Positions 24,401-28,000 of a stretch of 35,933 nt of DNA are shown here, piece after piece. Numbering within the stretch: position 1 is the first letter of the stretch; every line of letters begins with the position of its first letter. Source of the stretch: Candidatus Omnitrophota bacterium. Lineage in GTDB: Bacteria; Omnitrophota; Gorgyraeia; Zapsychrales; Fredricksoniimonadaceae. The notes beneath the pieces are model-generated. The model saw only the letters and a list, made by a program, of their open reading frames with translations. It did no database searches and was not told where the DNA came from. The DNA lies in assembly GCA_903959815.1 (NCBI GenBank), contig CAJBYM010000102.1:1-35933 (forward strand), read 5' to 3'. The position numbers were made by a program, and so were the translations under genes.

Positions 24401-25044
24401 TTATAATTCACATCATCTTTGGTCTTATTAGAATTCAAGCTATAACCCCAAACTATCTGACCATTCTTCTTATCCTGGACCAATTCAAGCTTGCCCAATT
24501 GCCCATCATCCATAACAAATCCAAATTGCGTTCCTGTCTTATGCTTAGCTTCTTTATTCGGTGTCCAATATGTGCTTATCGCGGCTGTTGTCAGCGCCAT
24601 TTGACCAGGTAACGCACCGCCAAGCAAAGCCTGACCAACGCTATATATGCCAGCTAATATTTTTTGACCCGTTCCTTTTTCAACATCAACCATCTCCTCA
24701 TGTCCCAACTCAAGTGAAGGACTGCGCGTATACGCAAGCTTGCCATTAATCGCAAGATCTCCCTGAATCAAGGCAACACCGGTAAGTTTTAACCCATCAA
24801 TATTAAATTTCTGTGTTGGGGCAAACGGCTTCCCCTGTGCATTAAGAGCTGGCTTACCTTGTGCATCTAACACATACATTTGAAGCTTCGCCCCATTCAT
24901 TTGAGTCTTGGTTCCAAATACTTCAGTAAGTTCTGCCACCGCTTTAGTCACAACAGTTCGTTTAAAACCCGCGTTGGGTAGCGGAAATGGCGTCATGGTA
25001 AAAGCGGCTTTTTGTTGTGCTTCCGCCGTCTTTTCTTCATCCAT
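1..25044 (-). CDS. Giant multidomain protein with two SecA-like ATPase modules (3'-partial)
   Basis: Open for 8,348 codons from ATG 25044 to the left edge; the C-terminus is missing (visible mass about 0.9 MDa). Parts in order: beta-rich start (1-477), Gly/Ala-rich hydrophobic stretch (478-1048), coiled coil (1049-2060), SecA/SF2-like module A (2160-2860), HEVMH metalloprotease motif (3398-3402), Pro-rich linker near 3810-3840, SecA-like module B (4390-5000), internal signal-like helix (5561-5590), low-complexity Ser/Val/Asn region, two transmembrane helices (6160-6224), helical TolC-like stretch, beta-rich barrel-like region, 82-residue tandem repeats. The ATG lies 22 nt after the preceding stop and has no Shine-Dalgarno sequence, although the C39 and tadC genes do. 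The true start may therefore be upstream through a frameshift. Codon use is AT-richer before about residue 3800 and GC-richer after. Function is unknown; an envelope-spanning, surface or secretion role is inferred from the domains and the Tad neighbours. Confidence 0.93.
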   Translation of the reverse strand, partial: MDEEKTAEAQQKAAFTMTPFPLPNAGFKRTVVTKAVAELTEVFGTKTQMNGAKLQMYVLDAQGKPALNAQGKPFAPTQKFNIDGLKLTGVALIQGDLAINGKLAYTRSPSLELGHEEMVDVEKGTGQKILAGIYSVGQALLGGALPGQMALTTAAISTYWTPNKEAKHKTGTQFGFVMDDGQLGKLELVQDKKNGQIVWGYSLNSNKTKDDVNYKSRWEAWTADNPNGISKDYWMIRAERSGFEWRPEFGDHISASFPSLRLGGEGFGKTLFEEAAPQVSEAQAGESASSGLKGKAAYAKVYPDGMGEIYFAKDSQIFFGLANKGGKAAYKAGYGLELMEAMTKESFLNSQGVTEGRQTVYGMDRDLVDYQKANNTQETSLFTAATQATSKTKEQPMAYIRTSNGQYYSMPANIVTDMAKVGGIKADDTVEVIGITGKHQMKFFIANSWKSFNKESAVGKYFSTRSQFGEQLSSLDLNRKIQIGSAGANVVLAAVTAGRLSTLVSSVTKAVTEKVLLRQVVMSLGRNLAVVGGINAVYAWQSGGQTLDAKTNAALLFVAAIGPLGRATGLTTKAMTTAAGKFAQEAVSQGLLWGRTTVYSDTMFKAYTGQRFTAVDVGSSFVSGAWKGAVFGAGMQGAGLIAKNFNMPGVSLYSKLGEGKLGALKQFGVRTGVGFVVGAGLMPGVEGILKTIGETGASTDKGMLTNLKESYTWSNALTGGLAVAAFAGASRSFKTASEASWKTLGGASSKVGMILYGGAVGAGVKVLNGSLNTTGKYMGTENMWKDATNGAVVGGMIATFGIAKSRGANNVSGDYASGVKDKLVQFAETGIGEKASLYNQARSSAMNWVLVSPMFEAGTALMNSAVGNIAFALGASEEKSARLGRGSMTALLEENTWDKIKNGESTLVQGAIKGPTSGLWMGPGLSVLQVGGMASTITGRAETSFARGFQALSKGISSRGEVTFAQLTTKKTALSAIGALAQNTGARLVRDVLYMPAVVTGTSALVKVLDEETTTSYFSGPTGKNVVRHSMGGAAKEFLNWSLFLRLPAYHATNKDMRKSELQGIRREQIVAQAKGDAVQVAKLTARETAVNSSAEHEMMQVKAQQLGQNVQLIDALSKQPGTNQTQIESLQKINTGLDGEIKAHETKISEFNKEIEYQNGLVASGKAAAQLPATLMDMNNTISDLRNVPNGQETSRSFEAQKTSILKLGRERMIEEAYKTAPNNSIAKAQYDSLQVDKSREGHQAELARLEGEHRTVNKAAEAAVKPLLNHLQQQASSIKDAVSLEALNKTIAGLKTFDVNVLNTDFGKQAIEAAGKGADVESIKKTMTDASQAKEKVVLAQLKDVQLGQEQVRARENVDQEILYQNGLAALKKNDGTAPASLAEANSRIEKLLGKGAVERAEAGSLQTQRADILKLGHQQIIEAAYRANPSNVVAKAQFEAVQAEKAVSEIQKKQKLVEEKLNQTKGEKDKVVLRDQQQTLQKDIAKEQVKIAQANIVVENFSKREVLKSEIEVQKTKLSKASETEKEVEQKKLDDLLTQETLVSIQEKVLQSTVTDVENKISSGEISSIEVASKFENMFNRNALEQYAQHLTNEGKRLENSTSDVDKNKRSDVSEKLEIVHSTIAANISDAGLFLAQESLKAAERAPDLEKEVASNQHQVAYKSNILSHELVSLQKALRSLPADSSLRAEYELRIPRITEALKAGMKINPNDLAKLSKDLQNLREKASTPVIEEQIKSLEKQHGEEKAKYLSLNRTVTDVVGRRDMERSIDSEITDAFGLLSKGSQREIVLDALAAQKIADPIVHEQIQRDIQAVDLLRSLSILTAAHEKTTDPAQKERLQELITKAKENGDAPHVREAQNHAIEQARNLAEEAVKSENVNKGSPEKGQDFSEGNETPQRISYDHMESFFRQSYGKEAQPYLDQVQANKKRRESIKNADQRIESLEKLKTIEGVMIRTIALTAFAGRDAKFLEEAVKPLKEKNELLGDDKKVDNVVFRDALNSLMKEADNQGTDVKRSLRSKENVLVLGELIQIRRLGLKPFSTEEVRSVLEKIVRPEELVDDAKGFEERVNQTQKAVNSYLRNTVKASTCEQYINAFTGAQRSLIENYDNARAVFEERGMKIESLYNWVRNAEKYWKDNGENYDLLYTDVAVSQTDRKTNKTETKHRAPVIEAIVRQAIGVGGSVIAKGTGGGKTDIAVLGDALSRELGFRTAEDKTLIITPAQTNIPEFAKAVQRVPFEDAKGNYKGYKYLIVYEGRGFASKTEADTALKFNYHDFKDIQKGNEERAVKREILKKEIEAQELKASKSSEQEREVEQKKLTDLKTQEASLQDSPFDGWREVPINDKVFNEAQTVVMAAPDAYSHFLRGGAAGDFIRDLSNSKNPERKNRLVLDDAQVMTESAGLVMSEHVIYNMLDAGAKEVVSHKAEVLTGVYNKVLEAVLADKAAVSLRVEPDSTWVNEMYNGIYKEKALDADTQAFAKDAIRSAFRHLSRLETGDFHITVEGTLEGKKVRGTIESGGLLRDKRVVVRWDGEVGLKTDFNNINDIQKQFDDFSFNFSLSQKGNTMRDHIFHSAIDAAVCAIAVGASKGTVLDYLSRPKDAPSADIYKISAVAGWENTILLSGTPPLHFVKALGGNVEAGENLAKRTGNEFGRDDVLVVGKFTNFERGNIDFYVGDHNVAQKALEDTITEASGDLRELKSDAGQRTKILGQVFETGTTNEATWAETRLKESLVGKDVAIIRVTGADGKSDSALQAKKEIEQCVLNGQKFVLIIPRFDAGMNTLDYNDIQKTLKAAGRDKNEKFYSVVMRQVGELMGRNEYHQLLGRGTADYNNTGAQRAYVDGGKIVSYIDKNRLTVTERASVESIMMKKGTDAEQQMAAGDELFRLTEVRDREQGEQSMQRVYKAVAGMRVEGATGKAVVDERLMGEMKESRLGEISREHKSAAGVLTLRVDVERDVKLDRREEGRIPEVFKNDAAYDMLKGVKKDTLAEELLTVISRTRGPVNAQEMLPVLNNALETNQATGRATGRLTANGTALLSTLKSMANEQPAFDSDSWNQALDRAASVVRYNVQEGYKVADFRDNDDRVMWVKYDPNNRHVDVVGQDITKYRLNNMTQVPVQIVQRWIFNPANGNASIGQSTLAEPITFNGQTFLTSALTAPKAPDGQTFITGTLVSAEGNYIYNLKDDDRGGVQEDVKAIIRGNEIFANENGVYKIELNKQNREMLTGLGIQISTDKALKTAVVSAKVLEDAIKEENKDLANIQYNMSLSQKAAEEGEQELKESSEKAVVNGIQKLVERRPWLTTYVNESTGLLTIKMKDIEQDLAQAFSSDRLVKIFNKIDKRAGINEIQLDFTIDKDGQAATTDNHSIKLSVNTMLAALSQNDRVGTNVLEHEVMHLMDRMEKKAGKMSSKVNGKDVAVNAVRYNRKDHGMVKFSAFQKLEAENKITSAQATWDQLVSDGYISMTDNKNISTITGKFQKLGGKAFDDEKLFGYDETQRKAIFGAMNGGEGVGIYDLNAAKGEIDTQLKEGHGNMAAMKQAMKRGDAAEVRKYSKMAKLNFTRAREIAYRFNGLFKQALADLDLNKAKIVIDKDSEDGQHVATIDLGNYELMVPVGARQDMDGIKKDFKSLFTNTIDLLQKNAVKADIKLQTVTVHAENPLVWKVQQKALTQREALTTLVNKDKLGIEATEENMRRVVAEVLADPLYRMFIVPTDQNQVKIESTKTGRAIIVDKNDGTIKGFDVADGGVKVAEIQDGMTHDMGAALANAGIGEQVEEPFVPNTEFKAQKNTAPPSNAAKTEFTKPEKPALPAKPSFEKSAQPKKATPHEIPQALHNEIVKLEKTGDDTSLKQYLNIPKEANISRVLNGDDFDDNDERAKDALRNLAKAYDGVLEQIKKALSNHPEKPKVGSSVRVTASVDQAMDTTWTNFYANKFKAEIYKFWSWVFRVVNSDKIDPEVVKILLGITLDVKVAALAISNIDLKSEKPGRGMKARTPEQAISGIEAVLKLHFTSGIPEELQTALNGIKGTTGLAITGGKGMKIDEVNLNTSLVAAKAKYNYWKRTGRGVWTRDYFVKWLQAWGRALDLSIDDEIVTYDPNYVKKYCGSTGVKGSVDFVPEEGTVARKIYDAQQRYLKALRDPKANKQKAREQFERFKKLWPDEFKLTDEQQTKLNERLYGTYRNGRVELSDEDKNLNYMIAQEEALLAAKVEAENLQVAEQRKQKRLAQEDTGMDFKQELENEVLLTDDGILPEPVTVPVVAPAVVTTPIIPRMVKTDKKVTQTLAKEAVKAQTLDSTKPRDIKDLVPSNEQDRRDFIALTRTGISDNMKTDLAKKIQPKVAPIKPAVFENKLTTTMQRVQYAPVDRAEWTPEQAQAWKNEILRILGGYVKQPVGQAHSATQEEMIETLIKNDGVLSKLVAGEIHPLMFQADTGSGKSAVVPLIMAYLTGKTVITLENNAGQFKQNFEAMARLAQEVKKQNPDIDLRVAQFERSGNSEADVVAFEQLVKRNHVVFIEDIDAKSLAGESFSDLRIAKQLNAALDGTVFYEGEFIERAPLNVTGKGDRKVSPEIVAGVRRMQDILGEDLSDIETRREKITSNGQTEQVFVPYSKSAIAKLIAFFNATDEINKGKQVVSLEELRGLPEGIKLVAYMQAYIEALANYRAQKVAIPVGAKEPGLMDHHGNINSGVRPQDDFIAVANALVANKYLKDSDVRSNEAVDVEAIQSQGAGVQVNDMDVVRWAREAGSQVVLASGSITSAIKEEADELFGIAAVEESASVRDRRNAADANNTLYGREDHVVTSDMFVAIKQDELDTNLEQQVQSTQGNVIVGHALMGEASYEATSFDGFVQRFIPIAKATGRKIIILESDGRDLIVEDVNQGLAGVREFESKEELNALLKAGTGEYIVIASRARSRGETIYATENDKFYIYADTMTPRHTVEQLSDRVRGITDVVTGKTDFNRPIAKELVVVLADGEEPMSFEAFVKKTEENQSRVAKESVFESRQNFEENYKQQYIRGLIAEEAAAGNNKAVKALKVIAHEMALQDSVMRHQNIDGRTTKSDEYLRESFDRVLASLKAVFDESKAMFKLLKATRVRVKAQVLDYDPTVPGDAQRKISLINVKTPEDLFAAIQIDPSKLPEYTAGYRQGTMALVRNAKAKTATTKDAIDIQTRVVINDAKGPEIVVNVHNTTSEPVIYAINNNSKIQLEPGEVYDTRNSRIYTFDEQLAAAQRQNSSAEEEYGYDVNQPVAVLMAKQNGQQVNERAQVRNGQIEVEGKGLPLAGQTIPTKIIITVSDMDKPETYQVMVAQDMVVDGQEIKAGDVILENEIGLVTLLGKAIIFLKGANYTDIRTAFYKTEKMKEYQPIQVSGKTVEMPIETIVQGQAPVAVTMAYELFKDGNYALLNEQGVRITGMTAPMNAQDEIEIAGLFLNVFDNQNLEEIETAVGPMADLRDLFKDSRVLTEADKNTAADVALKIVRQMAGTPTTATATANEIADILQVWNKQDEVTTPAPKRQTAFFNEVMNKLRAEGRYVPQTPTSATVPQAQAAHKAVIVKPSRLSRVKKWFGLTSAGILMLLGVEKAKAQEMTSVIPVNDPKQTEVITGQSTSIIDEKKTFVVVPVTDQKPPQDGPAATPINPEKALPLPSNTTSPMRPWSDTVPPTPQGPKVIPIFSPAVGGFGGGMGGFMPKLSRLARPDSVGLIAMADNNRLEFDSIIQAREGLRESIFGDGGRRLYPSSSSRASGYAMGQEDRNNESIIVTGSMSNERESIGRESIGRESTSIQSNGVRLDGTLVKSAVVNGNGSVTGRLTPVVVASKTGETRSVNARTLLGAVTVDNDHRSVRTRIFAAENMKSNVSVNANVRSYGTTGLEGVSTKAGAASSLSMNVNMNANVNVSMSANARARTFGPVTVDNDDRSVRTRIFAAENTKSNVSVNANIRSDRMTGLVSVSSRAAGSSENETATRVQSNTASRVASRPVGSVSPRIVRYTQVPEVSVASRGVRSVGRENAVQTQGAQSVTAGSNKITAETDLRGPFQSVSDARSVKGSNEEGKGTHEGSIRVAANTQVPDVRSAKNGEKASGEGVFASNLDTDTRNISKTDLGSSTLKTRTGASTHGRGVQISGVPSTSASDLNSAKSLMIAAMPIAQAGFGGGWLGTLLLLGLAVSMIVMGVRQYIKNNPDVMLWLYARGDLIPRITRHTILPIMLTALTLFSQPVSAMMPGVQDKVEVFSSTLQDANEDWIISREENDAIKNAGAEAIKDLEAREKTLMTTITNIKARYLLDKPALDEANEQLTNLRSMKNRIAEIVNEARFAYHGRRQMVETARGIAQNLIDRQTLAKERAAKIKAFKDLMDVVIADDVVTKTEEDQLKQAAQELDHVSTQYEAALNTLADLSREDKEWAAATLTYVQNEIKNVRMMRDEIAKIMDGSIANDYISVAAQQKNTSAKTAIQAPVTAKDQAPVCPQVDPTQEYIRNARNAQTPCEQVEWLEKANAFYIEKLVAGNEAYLTQPNLTPDQILIAQATLAIINGQDFDAAAVKAARERLYGAAAVNEKIEFTALLDRFNAIQSLQKTLNETPAYDDVAKYRFQARIDQLVMVLKINISKYLVANSNIPADANVPAEFTSLVAGIQATGAEKTIMIEAAKLDLLTQGKVSIIQRFDQYTIILAQKLGVSFETTEHLVTLAGYLYPTMTRTELFTEAEALIAQVKAGDINTVRAYIKTTATPEQQDGLQEVLTLMLIAMDPKNNDVTVVTGADDQSLVGMMTVNISNSDIMKQVKAGNDVFGVNGNGILDINAGLTFNKTTHKGLFRAGIVTSISNILGFKNNSKAIARQISAKLSELDATVDETAELLAQTAVAKKALDEASIKRQAIEANLTCNSSVEEQRELSGAILAENAAKVNFMMAQEKFKTSTGKLATVKDLESKDVVTIWKDLQVAIPLAYMASILEIMGVHMDSDLEQALRTQVIETGDNSPETLNAVFKQWLKKDSYTRYERNVYKVLKQLFKDEKGSVLSQLFNELFIGLNLNNIGKTVGIKDITAVLTGNISYGTGDLSKRLNRPAPIQKVQLNVNEEGIKGLPAAALVDNTITETEFVRWLAAFDAKYKLSSQVVTTVFTQSPVGITVEQPQGTGYQDLLNQAVDNKVQNAQQALDKTAVDNDKKKGVDFKVSATVGVDLKNPTKMNLSSLTPSVSFEWEKKKFSRQNDLIRAEEFKFRELVQLYLMVNAAQEISDAYQQAITSEGVLREVAVQRLSKLSAVANVTIQDGLTAADVVKMTMNYTNDLLMSKGFPSEESLQIAIQNQYLRALIEARNLVALNKRPTTKITVPVNFLDPFADITAVADLVMSILPAATKKQMKDKLAEYDAQIAKINSTRPATQNLMFTAPQSRPNQTFVLNNINSKGAYSTQGSLAYPQGTFFLRSQQDNANSKQTLDADTRVSLFKSSYVGAGVTMRNNGFNTVTPSAYRASFGLFDRIYASGAYTTFVNGAGQSVEQINSVIMIRPVPVAGFGYTIYNLGTENTQSAFDFNKNFSLAKGGVNFRPFFQYRGDNIYLNGGKLTSIGIDGTYKIKNTTILSNFSRMESILPEQTKPTYGTFLGIRQNFNTKTMAGLSWSKGQTDDHAVTADFTGSLFNILGFNMQNIQTSMTQNNGEWGVRSTITLAGANRAVRFFSDSNNKLVGGQASYTFKNGLGVMLGLSTYGEQSNVAHFGITGPNGAGASYNTDFNNTHSVNLRYGRSSVNFYSTQTDAGFSLNVNTLRDVSYSLLHLYSLLSKSAQNDPSYGDIQQSVEGGKKKSASADDAVNVEAAVSARFNNVQPGYSLIEMQDILARYPSIRNAVEELVRIKMNGLTSALSNRAPPAASSLKSTSQAATQNSSYTTSEDINNYARRLALTVLVNAAKLSKNSDAPLGAMAEALELAADTFARDFYNSDGNFVNDGQDFPRDAVSGVYTGPVWDFLFSVVLPIGTASCPWATVNDYLIDVVYPGTGRIRQLVDLDQSLPGHPLRELMAFPQASSGNWVGRIDTSWNGAWWMPGYANLGDVMSALFIKASWIYSSYNTQGGLLDIDTTNTTPVTLNPATAIAPAVMNSIERELMIKSYPGALFLIDQLYNVGTFQYVGNTNSFLLQGVISQLASSIYDPIYNTTTINKVYNIDSLVYQLISQTPAYQGVAELMVDVNAQVDILNQGGLAKIQQLYNLPGVPYRGDAMLSPVMRQIFTDAAKMISTDAFYKTDIDTGITAATPTSMGYDFTASDYVAVLDIELDILNQGGLAKIQQLYNLAGVPFRGDATYSPIMRQIFADAAKMITTDTFYKTNIDTGVTDLNPTAMGFDYTTADYIT
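1735..2880 (-). other. Beta-strand-rich, barrel-like region
   Basis: Residues about 7389-7770 show alternating polar/hydrophobic strands about ten residues long, separated by Gly/Asn/Asp turns and rich in Tyr, Phe and Thr. Examples are GGQASYTFKNGLGVMLGLSTY and SVNLRYGRSSVNFYST, read as separate strands. This pattern is typical of outer-membrane beta barrels or other surface beta folds. No family was recognised. Confidence 0.4.
3010..4680 (-). other. Helical region with weak TolC-like (OEP) character
   Basis: Residues about 6789-7345. Two blocks each show short beta strands (GLTFNKTTHKGLFRAGI near 6801; TPSVSFEWEKKKF near 7195) followed by long Ala/Glu/Leu-rich helices. This is the strand-then-helix order of each half of TolC-family outer-membrane efflux proteins. 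I could not recognise a diagnostic signature, so this remains a fold guess. It might equally be generic coiled coil. Confidence 0.27.
6361..6567 (-). other. Pair of transmembrane helices in the giant protein
   Basis: Residues 6160-6178 (WLGTLLLLGLAVSMIVMGV) and about 6203-6224 (ending LTLFSQPVSA) are strongly hydrophobic. A charged loop of roughly 25 residues separates them. The second helix ends with VSA before Met-Met-Pro-Gly, again resembling a signal-peptidase site. Everything C-terminal (over 2,100 residues) would then lie on the other side of the membrane from the ATPase modules, or be released. The topology is inferred. Confidence 0.7.
7177..7532 (-). repeat. Near-identical 128-bp direct repeats, 228-bp offset
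   Basis: Positions 7177-7304 and 7405-7532 match at about 91% by eye, including third codon positions. They encode two copies of a segment containing RTRIFAAEN and SNVSVNAN. The region between and around them is low-complexity, with alternating Asn-Val-Asn-Ala and Ser-Val runs, and a short GRESI repeat near 7690-7720. The high DNA identity implies recent duplication within the gene. Confidence 0.9.
8275..8364 (-). other. Internal signal-peptide-like helix
   Basis: Residues 5561-5590: basic flank (SRLSRVKKW), hydrophobic core (LTSAGILMLLG), then AKA followed by Gln-Glu, a good signal-peptidase I pattern. It sits in the middle of the giant protein, just after module B and its beta-rich tail. 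It is followed by a Pro-rich stretch. It could be a membrane anchor, a topogenic element or a cleavage site that releases the C-terminal part. Confidence 0.5.
10045..11877 (-). other. SecA-like ATPase module B
   Basis: Residues about 4390-5000. Motif I is ADTGSGKS (4435-4442) and the Walker B-like motif is VVFIEDID (4517-4524). VVLASGSITS (4754-4763) is followed by E-ADELFGI and further on by a RDRRN stretch, matching the SecA order of the TGTA motif, then acidic helix and Tyr/Phe-Gly. EYIVIASRARSRGETI resembles the SecA motif V, and EQLSDRVRG (4946-4954) resembles motif VI with Asp for Gly. It lies about 2,240 residues downstream of module A and is well diverged from it, so the two are not a recent duplication. 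Confidence 0.68.
14839..14853 (-). other. HEVMH zinc-metalloprotease motif
   Basis: Residues 3398-3402 read HEVMH within VLEHEVMHLMDRMEKK, an amphipathic helix matching the HExxH active-site helix of zincin proteases. The two His bind zinc and the Glu is catalytic in that class. A beta-rich stretch precedes it (around EIQLDFTIDKDG), as in many gluzincins. A third ligand, expected downstream, was not identified. The motif sits between the two ATPase modules. Confidence 0.6.
16465..18567 (-). other. SecA/SF2-helicase-like ATPase module A
   Basis: Residues about 2160-2860. Motif I is GTGGGKT (2193-2199), resembling the TGEGKT of SecA. Walker B-like LVLDDAQ lies at 2394-2400, motif III-like LLSGTPP at 2625-2631, and motif VI-like QLLGRG at 2827-2832. 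Order and spacing fit a two-lobe P-loop motor of the SecA/DEAD family, which uses ATP to move polypeptide or nucleic acid. A charged helix (2294-2331) inserted between motif I and Walker B is a near copy of part of the upstream coiled coil. SecA kinship rather than a nucleic-acid helicase is inferred from the motif forms. Confidence 0.65.
18865..21900 (-). other. Extended coiled-coil region of the giant protein
   Basis: Residues about 1049-2060 are dominated by Glu, Lys, Gln, Ala and Leu with few Pro or Gly. They include runs such as EVEQKKLDDLLTQE (1530-1543) typical of long alpha-helical coiled coils. The region contains an internal duplication with a 208-residue period. It separates the hydrophobic N-terminal part from SecA-like module A and may act as a spacer or oligomerisation rod. 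Confidence 0.75.
20674..21582 (-). repeat. Internal duplication in coiled coil, 208-residue period
   Basis: Residues 1155-1249 (21582-21298) and 1363-1457 (20958-20674) align almost without gaps. Both begin E-I-x-Y-Q-N-G-L and share ILKLG followed by an IIE/MIE-x-AY core, then AKAQ and a charged helix. The copies are clearly diverged, so this is an old protein-level repeat. Confidence 0.75.
21901..23613 (-). other. Gly/Ala-rich hydrophobic region of the giant protein
   Basis: Residues about 478-1048. A long series of small-residue helices rich in Gly, Ala, Val and Thr, such as GVGFVVGAGLMPG and NALTGGLAVAAFAGA, alternates with polar turns. The spacing resembles glycine-zipper membrane helices. 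A similar stretch occurs at residues 390-860 of the upstream C39 protein. Whether these are true membrane spans or membrane-active helices cannot be decided by eye. Confidence 0.6.
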
Positions 25045-25089
25045 CTGCCAGCCAGAGGTGTATTGATTAAAAATAAACCGGTGCTGTTC
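25045..25089 (-). other. Candidate frameshift junction between the C39 gene and the giant gene
   Basis: The C39 gene ends TAT-TTT-TAA in a T5 run (25073-25067 region). The giant frame is open from just after a TAG at 25092-25090 down to its ATG at 25044, so it passes through the stop in the +1 frame. Skipping one T gives PVYFNQYTSGWQMDEE, continuous with both proteins. No AGGAGG-like sequence precedes ATG 25044. Either a homopolymer indel (error or mutation), a +1 programmed shift at UUU-UAA, or simple termination and reinitiation could explain it. Confidence 0.5.
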
Positions 25090-28000
25090 CTATAGACCAA
25101 CTCGTATCTCCATCAAACTGCTTCTGTTTAATACCTGGATTCGAAGCATCCGGTGACTTCTGATAAATCACAGTCGTCACATCCTGTGAATCAAATGACA
25201 ACGAACCATCACCATTCATGTTATATACGTGCGCACCTTCACCTTTTATAGCTTGGTTTGCAACAACCGCCTCAGAAGTACCAACTTTAGATCCATCACG
25301 TGCGAACTCATGTTGGGTTCCTCCATTGCTGGCAACCAACGCCGGTTTTGTGTCTGAAGACTCACTTCCACCTTCTTTTGTATTAACATTCGAGTCTTGA
25401 TTCAATCGCGTCCCCACCCCCAAAAGCTTAACCTCATCCAAATATTTTCCGGTTCTATTATTCTTAGGATCATTAAGCGTGGCCGCATAAATCACATCAA
25501 CATCCCCTGAATTCTTCGATACAACCGTACCAGAAGCCAACAGATTCTGTTTGCCAACCACCCAACGTAAATTGCCCTTCGCATCTTTGACAAGCTCCAT
25601 CGCCTTGCCAGATTTGGGTGAAACGCCAATGTCATATTTCTGGCTCTCGACAAGTTCACTCTTATCACCATCTTTAACCGTTGAATCCGTCGGCAGAGTA
25701 TATTTAATATTCACGCCCTCAGCCATCAAATGATTGCTCGTTCCCCCGTTGAACTTATAAAGCGAAAACCCGGTGCCTTGACTAAACTTATTGTTAATAC
25801 TTTTATTGGTCAATAACAGCACTCCGTCATTTACATAAACCTGACCATTCGTTAAAACATCAATACCGATCGCGCCACCACTCTTTTTAAAGTTAGCCCC
25901 GTCAGTTTTATAGGTTCCAACAGCTGTTCTCTTCTCAAAAACTAAGTTAGAGTCCGGTGTCCAACCAAACGCCTGTTTATCCCACGACTCCTTACCATTG
26001 GCATCGACACTGCGATTACCTTGATAATCATAATGCACACCCGTGGTCTTATAGCTCAACCCACCTGTTAAGAAATCACCGGCTTGTAAAACTAACGCCC
26101 GATCTTTGTCTACAACAACATCACCGAACGTGACAGGAATCTCTTTATCACCATTCTTAATTGAACTTGGTGTAAGTTCATTATTTGCCAGCAACATCAC
26201 CGGCGCGGTTTTCTTCAATTCCATCGCGTCTTTACGATCCTGCTCGTCTTTTGCTTTTTGCTCAGCGGTACGCTTGTCTTTCTTAGGAGCCGAATCATCT
26301 GGCGCAGCTTTTGAATTAGGAAGGAACGTCATGACAGAAACATTATATGTTTTGCCATCCGTTGTATTCAGTGTGAGGCCTTCATTAATATTGTTGTTCA
26401 CAACATGATGAAAACTTAATCCAGACAACTCAACTTCAGAGTCATCCGAAACATTCGCACAACCGGAGTAACTCTCCTCGCTCTCCTGCACACTGCCATA
26501 AACATGTAAAGCACGCGACAATTGCCCCTTATCCTTGCTGACGTTATAACTCACATCGCCCACAAGCGTCCTGGTCAAATAAGCATCTACCAGACTGTTG
26601 TCTTTTGAACTGTCATTAAACTTGATATAATCTGTACGCGTTGACTTATCCGTCACCACAACCCGCGCAGAACCTTTAACAATATCAGTGGGGTTCTGAC
26701 CATCAACCTTGGAATTTGAAGCCCAGGTTAAACTCATTTTTCCATCGGCACCAGGCATATTGCGAACAACAAAATTTTGAGCTAAAACGCCCTGCTCTTT
26801 GCTTGTCAAGGCAGCAACGCCGGTCAATGCCGAACCATAGGCGAACGTTCCCACCTTATCCTCAACACCCCATGCACTGCTGAAATAAAGCTGTCCTGCT
26901 CCAGGAGCAACCGTGATCTTATTGCCGTTCTGATCCGTGCCTTCGCTGGTAAAGCCACCCTCGAAAGCTGTCATCAATGTCACCTTGGATTCACCTTGCT
27001 CATTTTTTTTCACATTTACAAATTTTGAACCTTCACCCGCATATTGTCCCAGAAGCGTTACATTCCCGTCTTTATCAAACATCAATGTCTTATCGAATGA
27101 TCCATCTTTTTTCTTTGTGCCCAAAAGCGTTCCTGAAACATTAAATACATCGCCGGCAGCATAATCGCCAACCGCAGCATTAGACCAGCCGGTAACCTCA
27201 TTTTTGGCATTGGGATCGGTGGTTCCGCCTTGCGCAAAACGAGCCGCCAACGTTGCGTCGCCGATCGTCGTAATCTTCGCACCACCAGCCGTAAAATCAA
27301 ATCCTACATCTTTACCTTCTGTCGCTTCATCCCCGGGTTTCGAAAGTAACGCGCGCTGAGCTATTGCCTTGCCTGTCGCATCAACCACATACGCAAGCGG
27401 AGTATTGCCCGCCTCACCCTTGATCGCTTTATAACCACTGCCATTATTAATGTAGTCAGAGAAATTAAGGGCCGTCGTTCCAAAAGCATTCACAGCCACA
27501 AACGAGCCGTCTTCTTTTTGAATCTTGGCTTGTGAAATGCCGGTCGCCGCATTCTGGGAATAGTTCCAGGAAAGATCGTTCTTGTTCAAACCGCCCTGAA
27601 TAGAAATATTTTCAACCAAGGCCGCTGGCGCAGAATCCAAGCGCTTGCCATCATTATAATCTAAAGGATTAACGCCCTTTGACAGCCCCGTCAAAAGACA
27701 ACCCAGCACACCGCTATCACCTGCTTTGTGATCAAACGCAGGCCCAAGGACCCAACCCGTTAATGCCACCTTACCATCAGCCCCAGCCTGGGCTGTCAGA
27801 TCAAACTTGTTCGTACCATCCTGATTAACGGCCTGATACGATCCAGACCAGGTTTTATCACTTTCGCTCAAGAGACCTTTGTCGAGCAAAACCTTCGTCG
27901 CTTTATCCCTATCAATATTATTACCACCAATAACAATAACTGTTTTTTCGCCGTTCTTTTTAGCGATCTCATCAGGAATCTTAGCAAATTTCGTTAACGG

